Positions 29,581 through 43,159 are shown, counted from the first letter of the stretch. The stretch: DNA of 64,000 bases from Tetrahymena elliotti 4EA (GCA_000231825.2 JH720316.1:502919-566918), one strand, 5' to 3'. The notes: generated by a model from the letters alone, not told the origin. Translations and numbers: made by a program.

Positions 29581-31112
29581 TGTGATTTCTTTATTATGTA
29601 GACTACAATTTTTATGAAATAAACTGTGTAATTTACTTTAATTATTTTTCAATTTATTATTTTTTTTAATTTAAATTTATTTACTTTTTTGATAAGTAAA
29701 ATAATATTTACTTTTTTGTATGGACGAATTATTACTATTACTATGAATTAAATTATTCAAACCTTAGATAGAACCAAGAATTCAAAAAATTAGATTTAAA
29801 GATTACAGATTATGTATGTATGTATGAATGATAAAACTAATATTTTTAGAAGGTTAAATTGAAATATTATCAAAATCCATTTTCTATTATTATTATGATT
29901 TACTTTTTTTACATTCAAATATGCATCTGAATTAACATAACAAGGTATATTCTCTTTGACCTTAGATTTTTAAAGAAAAAAAGTAATTAATTGGTATTTT
30001 CTTTAATATCAATCTTATTTAAAATATCTTATGTTAGTTGGTTGATCTTAATTTCTATAATCCAAATAAGCACATTAGTTTTTTTTAAATTATTAAAAAT
30101 CTTTTGCTTTAATTTTAATGAAGTAAGGGTTGGGTATTTTTATTGGTTAACAATTAAAAAAAATAAAGCTTTGTAGAGCATCTATAAGACTGAGATAAAT
30201 AAATTTGAATCTGTAATTTTATATTGTTATAATGCAAGCAGGTAGGAAAGCAGGATACAGTAACTACTAACCTACTAACTAACCCATTTAATCTAAATCC
30301 TACATATTCTAATAAAAAAATAATATAAACTAAAAGAGAATTTTGAAAAATTCCATAAATAAATAATATGCTTCTTCCTAATGTTAAAAATTATTCTCTT
30401 AATTTATAAAAAAATAATAATAAATTTTAGCCAATAAAAATAAAAACAATTTAAAAATTTGTATGTATCAATCAATTAAATAGTTCTAAATAAATGGAAT
30501 CTAAAATCTAAAACAGTTAGAATGAATCATTGGAGTAAAATAAATTATAGGGTTAAATCTCAAAAATATTTTTTAAAATAGGAAAATCTCAATCAATTTC
30601 TTAATATTTTATTAAATAATAAATTTTTTTTTAGTTTTTATTGAATATTAAATCGAAAGTTTCAAATCTAGTTAAAAAAACGATTAAATGAGAGAGAATA
30701 GAATGAATGATTAATTTTATTAAAAATGAGTAAAATAAATATACAAATATATATTTTTTACAAATTTATTAATAAAAATAATAAGAGTTATTTTATATTT
30801 GTTTTTGTTAGTAGTTTTGGTAGAAAATTTGTTAAAATTCTAATTATAGAAATTTATTTATTTATATATTATTGGTTTGAATTAATTTAAACAATTTTGT
30901 TAATCAAATGATTCATTCTATTTTGGTAATTTAAATTAATTTTTCTATTTATTTAAATTAATTTTTCTATTTGTTCATTTCTTGGTTCTTGTTTACGATT
31001 TCGATTAAAATAAGTTTGAAGAAAGAGAGTGAGATGATAATCTATGAAAATTTAGATCATAGTTTTCATATTCAAAAGAGTTCATTTTTTCTTCTCCCTT
31101 TAATTTGTTTGT
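29581..31112. other. AT-rich intergenic region
   Basis: Between the start of the divergent kinase gene and the 3' end of the histidine kinase gene. No ORF with recognisable motifs. TATG repeats near 29810 and a stretch of alternating TTTATT runs only. Confidence 0.6.
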
Positions 31113-34100
31113 TCATAATTTTAAGAGAGAAGAGTTCACTAGGTTAATAAAGAATTCTTTGTTTAAGATGGGTTTTTGGATGAAAGATTGGATTGAAAGG
31201 TCTTTTAATCTTTCTTCATGTGCTTATTGATTATCCGCAGAAATCATAAATACAACAGGTTGTTTAATTTAGTCTTTAAGATCTCTAACTTTAGCTATAA
31301 ATTCTATACCATCCATGATTGGCATTTAAACATCAGAGAAAATTAAATCATATTGATTTTTTTAGACTTCTTGTAAGGCTTCTTCAGCAAAAATGAATTC
31401 AGAAATTTCAAAATTTGTAAAGCTCTTTAGGTAAGCCTTCAATGCTATGATATTGTAATAAACATCATCAACAATCATAACTTTAATTTTCTTTGTTTCA
31501 TCACATAAACATGGCTGAGAAGGGTTGGTTTTAAATTCATTTATTACTTTGATTCTAGATTGATTTTCTTCTAATTAATGTTATAATTCACTTCCGAAAA
31601 CTAAACTTTCATGATCCTCATGGGTTTACTATTCTTCATTGTTATTAAGAGGAGAAATGTTGCAGGGAGATTCATTCTTTTCATATTAATTTGAACTTAA
31701 ACTTTATGTGGCTCTTGTTTAATAAGTAGATATCATTATTTGAGCTATTTTTTAATATTAATTAATTTTAATAAAATAACAGCTTTGAAAGAATAAATAT
31801 ACCATCAGATGATTATTTTGGCTTAAGACTAAGTTTTACACTGAACATAAATTTTGATCCTTCCTAAAGCTTAGAATCAACTTAGATACTGCTTTTACTT
31901 CCAATTAGACCAATCAATTTTTTACTCATGATTAAGCCAAGACCAATACCTTTAAATAAAATAAATAGAACATTAAAAAATAAATTTAAATATGAAAAAT
32001 TATTTTACCATCAACATTTAAGTGAGTTTTATTGAAAGTTCCTATTTTCGAAAAGAGTCTATTGATGGTATTTTTATCCATTCCTTTTCCTGTGTCAATA
32101 ATTGAAACTTGTAATTCGTTTGTTAAATCATTTTGAACGCATTTTACTTTGATGAATCCAGATTGAGTAAATTGAATAGAATTTTATATAAAATTGAGAA
32201 TAACTTATTTAAAGCGATTTTCATCATTGAATATTTCTAAGGAGCTATGAACTTCTGCTATTAATTGAATGTTTTAAGAGTTAGCTTATTGTTGAACCAA
32301 TCTAAAAATATCAAGAATGGCATTTTTGACATTGAATTATTTGCAATTTAACTTAAGTTTTTGCATTTTAATTTAAGAATAATCAAGAATATCATTAATC
32401 ATGTGCATAAGCAATTGAGAGTTCTTGGATATGATATCCATTTCATTATTGATAGAAGAAGAGAAACTATTTAAATTATTCTTAAAGTTTTAAGAAATAG
32501 ACAAAATACAATTTAAAGGTGTTTTTAAATCATGAGAAATCCTTGCTAGTAACTTATCTTTATAAACGTTCATTTATTTTAAATATTCATTTTTTCTTTG
32601 AATTGTTTCATCTGAAAGAAAAATAAGAGCAGAGAGTTCATTTTAAAAGTAGCAGTGAGAATACCTAACATTAAAATACAAGCTTTTATGCTAAAATAGC
32701 TTATCAGAAGTTTAAACATCCATAATGTCTATTTCTTTGATAGTATCTTTTCTTTTTTAAGACAAAATCATACTACTTTATTTGAATAGTTATTGATAAC
32801 AATCCTCAATTATACTAACACATTTGTCTTTCTTCAAGCTAGCTTCTTTGTCAACAGTAATATTTTTTAAGATCTCATCAAGTTAGGTCATATCCTCTAT
32901 TTTAAATGTCTCAAGGCATGACTGGTTGGCATACAATATGTTGTATTCTTAATTAAAAAAATAAATTTTAGTTTAAAATTATTAAATATAATTACTGGGT
33001 GAAATTCATTCATTCTCTTTTCTTGTTACTTAAAAAAAATTGCATGCTATAGTAAAGAATAAGTAAACAATTTATAATAGAGAGGATGAATTATCATTGA
33101 TTTTTTAATAATCATATTCAATTTTTAATTTTAAATTTCTAATTATCCCAGTTCAACTTTAAGTTTAAAGCAGTATTTTTGGAAATCATTTATTTTAACT
33201 TCTTTTGTATATGGAGAATTAATAGATAATTAAATAATTAACTAGTAAGTTAATTTATTCACTTTCTTGATCTTATTAAATTTAAATTTTTCAGATAAAA
33301 CAAGTGACAAAAAGAGATAATAAAAGTGTATTTGTTCTCTGGGAACTTCATAAAAAACAAACAAACAAACAAAATTTGTAACCTCATGAAAATCTATTTA
33401 TCTATTTGTATTAATCAATGAATCAATTTAAAAGATCACTCCATCAATTAATTAATGATTAAACAGATAAAGCTTCCTTCCAATTGATGAATAAAGAAAT
33501 AAATATTTACCTGTTTGTGATTTAAATTATAGGATAATCATAGAAGAAGGAATTAGTTTGTTAATAATATCATGATGAAGAGAAAGCTGCTGAATTTTGT
33601 AATTGGTTTAAAGAAAATTTTGTTTTTTAGTTTTTTCTGACCAGTAGAACATGAGTGTGATAAATATTTCAAATTGAATTTAGTTAACTATTTCTAAATA
33701 TTTACTAGAATCCCAATAAAAGTAAATAAAAATTGTTTAAGAGCCAATAAATATGATAGCTTTTAGTGTCCATCTTTTTATGTACCAATCCATAAGTAAA
33801 GTGAAAAAGCCTATTAATTATAAATTATTTTATTTTAATACAACATCAATATCATTTCTAACTTTATTATTTACCTAGCGCTCTCACTTGTAGCAAAGAG
33901 GTTTCTTCTCCCAAATTAGTTTTCAAAAGATATAAAACCACAGATATGGAATAAACAATTGAAAATTTAGTCAAATAAATAGCAAACATCTTTTTCTTGT
34001 TTCCTGAAATTATAGTGAAAAAATGATTTTCAATTGAAAAGAATGAAAGAAAAACACTTACTTATTGAGAGAGCAACTAAGGCAATCAAAGATTGGAATA

Positions 34101-34296
34101 TAGCCAAAATTGTTTTTGTGCAACAAGTCTAGTAAGAATAATTAGCTATCTAAATAACTCCAATCAAAAGAATAAATAAAAGCACCCAAAATGTTTGTTT
34201 GAATTAATAATTATTCATTTTATCAGAGTAAATACTCTCAAGTCTTTCTTCTTTAATCTTCAGCGACACTTAATGCATTTATTGCTATTTTGTCAT
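31113..34296 (-). CDS. Membrane hybrid histidine kinase with receiver domain
   Basis: Six exons: 34062-34296, 33875-34003, 33511-33810, 32009-32947, 31803-31949, 31113-31744; 793 residues. The N-terminal 200 residues hold about four hydrophobic segments (for example FWVLLFILLIGVIQIANY and FFTLLMDWY with AIIFIG), a membrane sensor region. A PAS-like linker follows (EYNILYANQSCLETF). The dimerisation/phosphoacceptor domain has ISHDLKTPLN (His near 360). The ATPase domain has an N-box NFIQNSIQFT, G1 DTGKGM and G2 GIGLGL. After a low-complexity linker, a receiver domain (about 670-790) has MIVDD, the phosphoacceptor Asp in FSDVQMPIMDG, and the conserved Lys in IQKP. It would autophosphorylate on His and pass phosphate to its own Asp. 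The signal is unknown. Hybrid kinases are a known expanded class in ciliates. Confidence 0.9.
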
Positions 34297-37200
34297 TTAT
34301 TTTACTAACAAAGAATGATTAGTGATTAATGTGATGTGATTTTGTATAATCAAACACTGGTTTAAAAATATAAATAAATAATTTTTTTTTTGAATTTGTA
34401 AACTTTTAATTTATTATAAAATCCTTCTCGCACTTTTTTTGATTATTTTGTTTTCTAACTAACTAACAAACGAACAAACAAACTAAATAAATAAATAGTA
34501 AATAAATTAATTAATTAATTAAATAACAAACAAAACAAGCTAGTTATTTTTTAATTTCTTTATTAAAATCATCTTTGTCTAAATCAATCCTGTCTGTATC
34601 CTGCTCGCAATTAATTAATCTTACAAATTAACTTGTTGTGATAACAACTCATCTATCTCATTCATATCTTTCTTTTTTATTAAGAATTTTTTTCTCTTTC
34701 TTTCAGTAAAGCTTTCCATCTTGAAAATTAAACAAATATTTTAGAAAAGAGTGAATAGTACAATATTTGATCTACTCACCATAAGAAATACCTTTATCAA
34801 AATCCAATCGGCTTTTTGACTTAAAAGGAAATTCTATTTTCCTATTTCGAAATTGATAAGAAAACGCTAAAAATTTGCATAATTTTTTACTTTTTTTGCT
34901 AATAAATAATTTCAAAATTGTATCAATAAATTAGATATTGCTTGCTTCTTGATAAGTTAGTGTGATTATTTATTTTTACACATATTTCGGTATTTAACAA
35001 AATTTATTCTTAATTTAGATCCAAATCAAATAACAAAGAAATGCACTTAAAAAACCAAATTAACTAATTACAAACAAATAAAATAAACTCAAAAGATTGA
35101 GTTCCTGATTAACAAATAAACATCAATCAAACGCTATCAAAATAATTAGGTAAAATCAAATAACAATTCAAAATTAAATTAGGCAGTTCCCAATTAAAAA
35201 AGAAGCCCTTAGTTAAATAATCTAAGTTACAATTGAAATTAAGAATTTAGTAGATTTATTTTTGACATAATATCTTGAGAATTTCAAACAAAAAAACAAG
35301 AAAATCTCTCAAAAAACTCTTTATTTGTATTGTTAAAGCTAAATTAAGAGGGAATTGTTCTATTTTAATGTAATTAACCTGATACACTAATTTTCTATCC
35401 AATATTTATTTCATTCTACCTTACACTAATAATTTACAATTGATTATATTTCTTTGTTTCTTACAATTAAAATATTTCTATTATTAATTCAACCTAAATA
35501 CTTACTCTTTCATAAAGAAATTATCCTTAATTTCATTAAAATGTCTTTGAAAAAATTAAATAAATAAATGAAATACTACATGAAATACAAAAATACAATT
35601 ATAGAATGACTAAAATGATCTAAACAGACATTCCTTTATGGGATTAATATGGCTATTAGTTTAAATGTACTTATTACATTTTTATTTAATCCTTAAAACC
35701 TATAAAGACATCAATGTGTCTCAAGATTTTTAATTAAAAAATCAGAAATGATAATAATTTATTCTTTGACTAAACTATTTGAATACAAAAACACAATTTA
35801 AAGGTTTATTTTTTCATCAATTTTGTAGGAATTTTATTATAAAATTCGATTAGAAAAATATTCTAGCTTTTAATAGTCACTTGTGATTGCTTATAGGAAG
35901 TAAAAATAAATAATCAAAAAAGACTGAGTGTTTTACAAATTTAGTTTACACAGAATCAAAATAATAAATAGGTTAATCAAGTGCTTCTGATATTAATGAA
36001 AAATACTCTTCATGTAGGATTTAATTCAATAATTTTAGATGTTAAAGGATGCATATCTATTTATTTATACCCCCAATTATATGTACTGCTTGAATTTTAT
36101 ACAGCGAATATTTAAAAATTTTGGATAACTTAATTAAATTAATCAATTCATGCAGTCAATAGTCTTCATTCTTCTAAAAAATATTGTGATTCTATTAATT
36201 ACCTAAAATTTCTAATTATTAAATATCTACTCTATATCCTCCTTGAGAGTCTAAATTAAAACAACAAAATACAATCAATATATTTATCTATTCACCCAAA
36301 TTAGATAAAAGCTTTGTCAAACTAAATTTAAATTGACATGCTTGTGAGCTTAATTAACTGTGCCAAAGAAATGCTTTGTTTGAAAATATTCAGATTCTTT
36401 TTAGGCTGTTTGATATTTATTTTGTTTCAGTATTTTTTATTATAAATTTAACTGCGTTATATCTTTAATGATATATGAAGTATATTATTTTTATATTTCT
36501 TTCAGTAACTTATTAAAAAACCAAGATAAAATTTGTAAGACCTTCTTATGAATGTATGGGTTTTAAAGTGCGATTTTTAAAAATGTTTAATTTGGATTGC
36601 ATTATTGCATTACTTGATTTTTGGCTATTAATAAATAATTAACTAAATTATAAAAATTGTAATAAAGAAATTAAGAAGATTCCTATTACTAATAAATAAT
36701 TAATATTGGTTCTAGTTTGCCAATTCTTATTATCTTTTCTTCATCTCAAAAGTTAATATTATTTCTGATTCTAGCCTAGCACTTGAACAAAAATAAACCT
36801 GAAATTCCTAAGACTTTTCCTTTTACTTTTCTATTTTCTGTTTGTTTTTTTGTGAAAGTAATTACATTATATTAAATAACCTTCGTAATTTTAAATTCTC
36901 CTCACAAATTTCTAAATCATTTAATTGATTCGGATGAATTCATAATTAAAATACTCAGTAACGAAGCACATATTTTGTTATTCCCTTATCTTCATTACAC
37001 TCAAACAGTAAAAATTGTTTAAAGCGATCTCTATACTAAAAATAATAATTAATCATCTTTCAGTAAGCCATTTCGAAATCAGGATAAATTTTAGTTATTT
37101 TTTCTTTCCAAAATTTGCATTAACTAATAAAAGAAAATCAATAATAATTAAAATATTTTAAAATAAACTAATTTATACATTAAAATCATTATTATTACCT

Positions 37201-37820
37201 ACCTTCCCCTCTACTTGTTTTTGAAAAAATCAAAAAAAATAGGAAAACAAAAACAATTTTATGAGCTCGAAAATAAAATATTTGAATTACTTGATAATAA
37301 AACTCAATAAAAATAAATTCATTTTGAAAATGAAGCAAAAATTAATACAAATTGTTGCTAAAGAATGAATAATTTGGTGAATAACTGAATAACAAACAAT
37401 AAATCCATTTAAATTAAATAGATAATTGATTGATAAGAATATCCTTTGTAGATAAAATAATTAAAATAAGCAGAAGTAAAATATATTTTTTATTATTATC
37501 AACTTTTAACATAAATTATGTTTGTAAGAGTATTATTTAAATTAAAAAAATTGAATAAAGAAAATGAATGATATTCGGATCCAAAACAAATAATAAATTG
37601 TATTTTAAGATTTTAGATAAATACACCATCAATAAATATACTTTTTTACCTAATTAATTTATTTATTTCTCTCATGTATTTTTAGGAACAAAATTTTTTT
37701 AATGAGTTTATATAAAAGTGAATCCTAAGATTCATGCCTAAGCTTCAGGCAACATATATATAACAGTTGTAATTTCAAAAATCGGAACAATGTTTTACTT
37801 TTTTTGGAAAGGTGATTTTT
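34297..37820. other. Long AT-rich intergenic region
   Basis: About 3.5 kb without a convincing gene. A minus-strand frame around 36740-37000 is open for about 85 codons from an ATG (MKIREQQNMCFV), but its composition is ordinary and no motif is present. Possible 5' leader sequence of the histidine kinase gene lies at 34300-34750, where a pyrimidine-rich TTTCTTTCAG occurs. No RNA gene seen. Confidence 0.55.
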
Positions 37821-38213
37821 TCAAATAAGAAAAGTTTTTTTACATTTTTTTAATGAGTTTAAAAGCAAATATTTTAAAAAAAACAAAACATCTTCAACCT
37901 CTACACCAGCAATTTAAGACTGAAAATCTTTGTCTTCTTCTCTTTTAAAAGGAATCAAATTTATATATCTATTAATATATAATTTAATAATTTCTTTTCT
38001 ATACTTTCTTTTTTCAATAATGAATTACCCAAAATTGTAAAATAATTTTGTTCCAAATGTGACTAACAATCTTTGATGAAATAGTGGAGAGCCTATGTCA
38101 AGGTTAATTAAGGTTGATTGTGAATTCTCACTAGTATAAATAGTGATTGCTTCAAAACCAAATACTCTTTTTAAAATAAGAGCTGTCATAGATATTATTA
38201 TAAACTTGCTCAT
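37821..38213 (-). CDS. Possible small secreted or membrane protein, or remnant
   Basis: Open for 130 residues under the ciliate code, with TAA and TAG read as Gln. It begins MSKFIIISMTALILKRVFGF, which has signal-peptide character, and continues with TLINLDIGSPLFHQRL. That fragment faintly recalls the N-terminal strand of pepsin-type proteases (hydrophobic-x-IGSPxQ), but the catalytic DTGS is absent, so this may be a degraded copy of such a gene. The remainder is basic and has no motif. The DNA is as AT-rich as its surroundings; an open frame of this length could be chance. Confidence 0.3.
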
Positions 38214-39012
38214 TTTTTTTAATTGTGAGAGTTCAGACTTTGGTGTCACCTCTTTTATGTAGATTAAGTTACTAACTAACTAAATAAGTATTTGGTAAAT
38301 AATAAAATTAAAAAACAAAAATTGAAAATAATGAAGAAGTGTTTTAAAAATTAGAATTTCATTTTAATTTTTCACTAAGAAATTTTTATTTATTAAAGTT
38401 CTTTTAGAGAGAGATAAAAACTATTTTTACATTTTATTATTCTTAATTGTCAAATAAGAAAAAATTTGTTTTTATCTATGTTTAAACTGATATAATTATA
38501 TAGTAGCTGTTTTTAATTAAAAATATTGTGCGTAGCTTTCTTTGATTATTTGATTGTCTTTTAATTTTTTATTTCTCTATTGTAAAATTTTGATATTATT
38601 AAAAATATTCTTAATAATAAAGAATATCTTTGAAGAAATATTTTATTGTAAAGGATGTAATCTAGAATGACTACTTATGTTCTTGAGATATTATAATATT
38701 TTGTTCATGTAGTTATTAAATTTCTTCATAAAATTCTATTTTAAAATTATTTACGAAAATATTAGGACCGAATTGAATTAAATTTTGAGAACAGCAAAAT
38801 TAAAAGGTATTTTTGTATGTAAAATATTTGAATTTAGAAATAACAAATCAGATCAATAAAAGTGAACAATAAGGATAGAATTATGAATAAAAATAAATTT
38901 TGAGTAAAGCATTTGAGAAAATAGTTAACTTTATAAAATATAAACAAAACTCAATACTGCTCTGATTTCATCTTGAAAAAGCAGCATATTGCTTAATATG
39001 AGTTAAATATTT
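38214..39012. other. AT-rich intergenic region
   Basis: Between the doubtful small ORF and the 3' end of the CFAP107-like gene. No coding frame, repeat array or RNA gene recognised. Confidence 0.6.
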
Positions 39013-39913
39013 TCAGTTAGGTTTTTGTGTGCCCAAATACATTCTATCAAAAGTGTGAGCAGACTTAGTCCATCTTAATAGTATTAACAAGTAAAATTAA
39101 AATAATTAAATTAATTTTAAAATTTATTACTTTTCTCTATATTCTTCTAATTCTTGGGGATTCTTATCGAAATGTGATTTTTTAACTATGAATGGCTTTA
39201 ACTCTGAGTTTCTCTTTTGTTCACTGGGCTTTTTATATTCTTACCTGTTCAATTAATTAATAAGAAAATATTCAATTAATAAATCAATTAATGAATAGAT
39301 GTTAGTTAAGGTCATACAAATAAATTAACATTTTAATCAATTTTTATTCGTAGAATGAAATAATACATTAATTTGTTAGTTTATGATTTTTGATAGGAGT
39401 TTTATTTCAGTAAATCTAAACAAACTAAATAGATTGACTATTCCAAAAATGATAGAAAAGAAAGAATGAAAGAATAAATATTATAATTTACATATTCATG
39501 GTGATGAATTGATCATTCTTCACTTCTGGCTTATTTTCTTAGAAATTCAACCAGCTATTACTTGTTTCTTGGAATTTATTCTGATGATTTAAAGGGATAT
39601 TAGTTTTATTTTAACTTTTTTCAAATTGTAATTTACTTCAGAGAGTGTATATTTCTAGTAATTGTTATCAGCATACTTACGTTCATTATAAAACTTGCTT
39701 TGATCTCTGTTGGGGTCACATCTTTCTTCATACCAATTGCCTAAAATAATATTTAAAGTTACTTTTTAGCAAATTAATCACTTTTGAATAACATTCAATA
39801 TCTATTAAAAAATAGATAGATTTATAAACAGCTTCTGATTTACCTATGAGTACAGTTGAATTGAATTTCTTTTCTGGTTCAGTTGTTTATTGCAATACAA
39901 AATCTCTAATCAT
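39013..39913 (-). CDS. Small CFAP107-like ciliary protein
   Basis: Five exons: 39844-39913, 39637-39740, 39492-39580, 39131-39244, 39013-39073; 145 residues, all phases consistent. The N-terminal core STVLIGNWYEERCD matches the VLxGNWxEER signature that I associate with CFAP107 (C1orf158), a microtubule inner protein of ciliary doublets. The match is the short core and small size only, so the assignment is moderate. The rest is basic and polar with aromatic anchors (SWLNFQENKP, VKKSHFDKNPQEL, AHTFDRMYLGTQKPN), the style of an extended microtubule-lining peptide. No signal peptide or membrane span. Introns are 56-250 bp. The AATAAATTCC exon start needs the 56-bp intron 39581-39636; other donors gave TGA. 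Confidence 0.78.
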
Positions 39914-41315
39914 TTTCTATATGTTTTTTTATTCTTATTTCTATTATAAAGCCTTGAATTATGATTCTATATTTTGATTCTTATAAATTACTTGGTTGAT
40001 TATGACTATTTTAATATTTGTTAAGGTTTTGTCTTTAATTGATTTATAATCAGGCAAACAAATAATAAATAACATCTATTTATTTTTATTACTAAATAAT
40101 CATAAACAAGCAAACAAACAAAATAATTATTAATATTACGATTTATGCAACATTTCCAATAGCAGTTAATTAAATCTCTTCAATTTAATCAACCAAATAT
40201 TTTTGTTTAATCAAAATCATTTTACAAATTCAAGAATAATAATTGGAATTTTCTCAATTTTAATCACCTTTAAGTTTTATTAATTTTTCAAAAATATTTT
40301 AATATTCTCAAAACTTAGATAAAAAGTAGTTTCCATTGATTGATTTATGAGGTATTTTTAATTTGTAAAATATTAAAATATTTAGAGTAAAAAATAAAAT
40401 TCAAATTGGAACTCTTTGTTTGAGATTAAATTCTACATTTTTTTGTCTTCTAGTTAAAATAATTTTCCAAATTATTAAATTCTAATCAAATTTAAATAAA
40501 AATTAGGGTAAAATATCAGTTGATTTTTATGATATGTTGAATTTTATTAAAAATAATATTTATGTTTCTCTTAAATAATATATTAAAATGATTTATCAAA
40601 GTAAAATAAATTAAAACTTTACTCTTTGTTTGATTGTTTGATAAGAGAACTATTAATACTAAAATAATGATTATTATTGACTTAAATAGTTAATAGTTTT
40701 TAAAATAAAAGGTTAAAAAGCCAAAATAAATTAATTGTTTACAAAAAATAAAATTAAAAGTAAGCTCATAAAAAATGATTTGACATTATATTTCCCGTTA
40801 TTTTTTGTGGAGATATTCATATATAATTTTATAATTTATTAGAATTGCTTAGAGTTAGTTGGTGAAGCTATATTTAATGTTAAATAATCTGATAATACTT
40901 TCTTTACAAATTTAACCATTATATTTTCTAATGCAATGTTTAAATAAATAATTAATTAATTTTATGAAAAGAAATCTAAAAATATTAATTTTTTTTTGTT
41001 TTTGTTTTCGACTTAACAATAAACTACTTTAATAAAATTATCTAAGGTCTAATAAATAGAATTCTTAATCATAAAAAATAAGAAGATTTATTTAGTTGAT
41101 GAAATTAATATTCATAGCATAATTATTTTATTTTAAAAAATGAGTGGCTATGAAGAATTAATTAGTTTAATCGAAATTGCACACTAAGGAAATGATTAAA
41201 AGCAAATTAATTAATTTTTCTGTTGGTGATACATACTTCTATAAAATATTTGCTTATAAATTGAATTGTATCTTAATTATTACTATTATTACTTAACCCT
41301 ACTTTTTTATAAAGA
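39914..41315. other. AT-rich intergenic region with a possible upstream exon
   Basis: Divergent promoter space between the CFAP107-like gene and the Q-rich gene. An ATG at 41140 opens MSGYEELISLIEIAHQGN and stops at TGA 41227-41229. It looks like a real N-terminus preceded by an AAAA leader, but none of the available GT donors joins in phase to the Q-rich frame that starts at 41316. It could be a short upstream ORF. Confidence 0.45.
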
Positions 41316-42791
41316 ATGTTTAACCCACATGATGAGTAGGAGCAAAGTCCCTACTAATTACAGAATTAGGAGTATCCTAGGTTATGTAGTTCATAAGTTT
41401 AGCTTAGGAAGCTACAAAGACATTCATCTTAGCTTTAAAACCGCGCTTAAGCTCAGCAATTTAGGATTTCTCCTCAGCCATAACAAAATAACTTTACAAA
41501 TATCTAATCTAATAAAACAACTATAGACTAAGAAGATTTTACAGTAACAGCAACAACACTTTATGATAAAAAGTAGTTTGAAGCTAAAAAATCAAACAAT
41601 ATGTTTATCCTTAGAGCAAAAAAGAACATGTAAAAAAAGAAAGTTCAAACTACTTCTCCCATCAGAGGAACTTAAAACTAATTTATATAAAAGAGAGAAG
41701 AGTTAACATTTAATGATCTAATGAAGCTGTATGGAGTTACATTGTCGCAGTATTAGAACCCAAAGCAAGAAGTAGCAAAGGTTCTGCAACCAAAAACATT
41801 TTACAACTCACAAAGAGGGATATTTAGAATTTTAAGTGGGAATGTTGCAACTCAACCAGAAGAAAACATACAATATTCAAATAATCTAAAACATAATTTA
41901 GCTATGAGCAACTAAAGATGCAATTCTGTATAAAGAATGATAGAGTATTCTGAAGAGCTTAGAAATAAAAAATACAATTATCCAATTACAAATAGAGAAT
42001 AAAATTAGTCTTTATTACCTATTGAGCCTAATGCAACATTGCCTTACAGAAAAAGAAGTTAGACTGCAACTACTTAATCATAGCTTAACTCAGATATCAA
42101 AGGAAATTCAAGATAACATAAAACTGATCTAAATGTTCTTATGACTTATTACTAGTTGAAAGAAAAAAGTTTATATGAAGCCCTATATAAGAACAGCAAT
42201 AAAGAAAACACTATCATAACAGAATAAACAGAAAGACTTCAAACAGAAGAATCAATAAAAAATATTTAAGAAAGTCAGAATAAGATTCCAACTATGTACA
42301 GAAATAAAAGCACTCATATAAGAGACCTAACTAACTCTAAAAATTCTACACAAAATTAATTACCAAATAATAGCTAAATAATATCTTAAAATCTGTAAAC
42401 AACAATCTTAAATGCAGAGACAAAATAATAAATTAACTCAGAAAATTAAAATTTAATCAATACAAAATCAAAAAAGAGACTATGGAAAAAGTAGCCTAAA
42501 TCAGAAATTTCAAAATTTGATGATTTTCAAACAGAAGATAATGATAAATATGAATTAAGTCCTAGATTCGAAAAATATATTAATTAAGATAATCTTTTGG
42601 CTAAAAAAGTTACATAAAATTCTTCATAAAAAATTAATAGTCCCAAACCAGAAAATAAAACCTAATCTATGATACAAGACTACAAAGACAGTATAGATAA
42701 AATCCATCAATTGCAGCAAATTAAATCTAATTTAAATCAACCATCTAAGTAAAATCGCATTTCAATTTAATATTTTTTCATTTTAAAATGA
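41316..42791 (+). CDS. Q/N-rich hypothetical protein
   Basis: One open frame of 491 residues from ATG 41316 (MFNPHDEQEQSPYQLQNQ) to TGA 42789-42791. Glutamine is very frequent and encoded by CAA, CAG, TAA and TAG alike. The body mixes Q/N-rich runs with charged segments such as KREELTFNDLMKLYGVTLSQ and ERLQTEESIKNIQESQNKI. No globular domain, signal peptide or membrane span is recognised; it is probably largely disordered with short helices. Base composition is clearly less AT-rich than the flanks and the frame has no TGA across 1.47 kb, which supports coding. A shorter overlapping frame at 41266-41526 looks like a shadow. Upstream exon possible (see the ATG at 41140). Confidence 0.72.
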
Positions 42792-43159
42792 AATTGTACA
42801 TTTTAACATGTACTTCAAAATATAATCTAAATTTACATTCGAATTTTATATTAAGGTTTTATACAAGAATATTATCAAAGTTTTACATTCAAAATCTAGT
42901 AAATTTTACATAAAAGAATAATAAGAGTTTTACATCCAAATTTCCAAATTTTATATTCGAAAGTTTTACGTACATCAAACAATTTAAAATAAAATTAAAT
43001 TAAATTAGTTTGTGAAATCATATCATAAATTTTTAATAAAAATATTATAAAAAATGGTCATTTAGTAAATATTAAAGATTTTTGATTAAAAATTATAAAA
43101 ATTTGTCAAGTATTAAAGATTTTTGATTAAAATATAATAGCAATAATGTGGCTAAAAAG
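42792..43159. other. Short intergenic region with repeated AT motifs
   Basis: A GTTTTACATTCAAA-like phrase recurs several times at 42820-42980, and a 22-nt phrase beginning TATTAAAGATTTTTG occurs at 43070 and again at 43111. No gene. Confidence 0.55.

Noticed and set aside
36740..37000. Minus-strand ORF beginning MKIREQQNMCFV
   Set aside because: About 85 codons without motif, splice context or compositional contrast; such frames are expected by chance when only TGA stops.
41266..41526. Plus-strand frame overlapping the start of the Q-rich gene
   Set aside because: It meets TGA soon after the overlap, while the Q-rich frame continues open for 491 codons with consistent composition.
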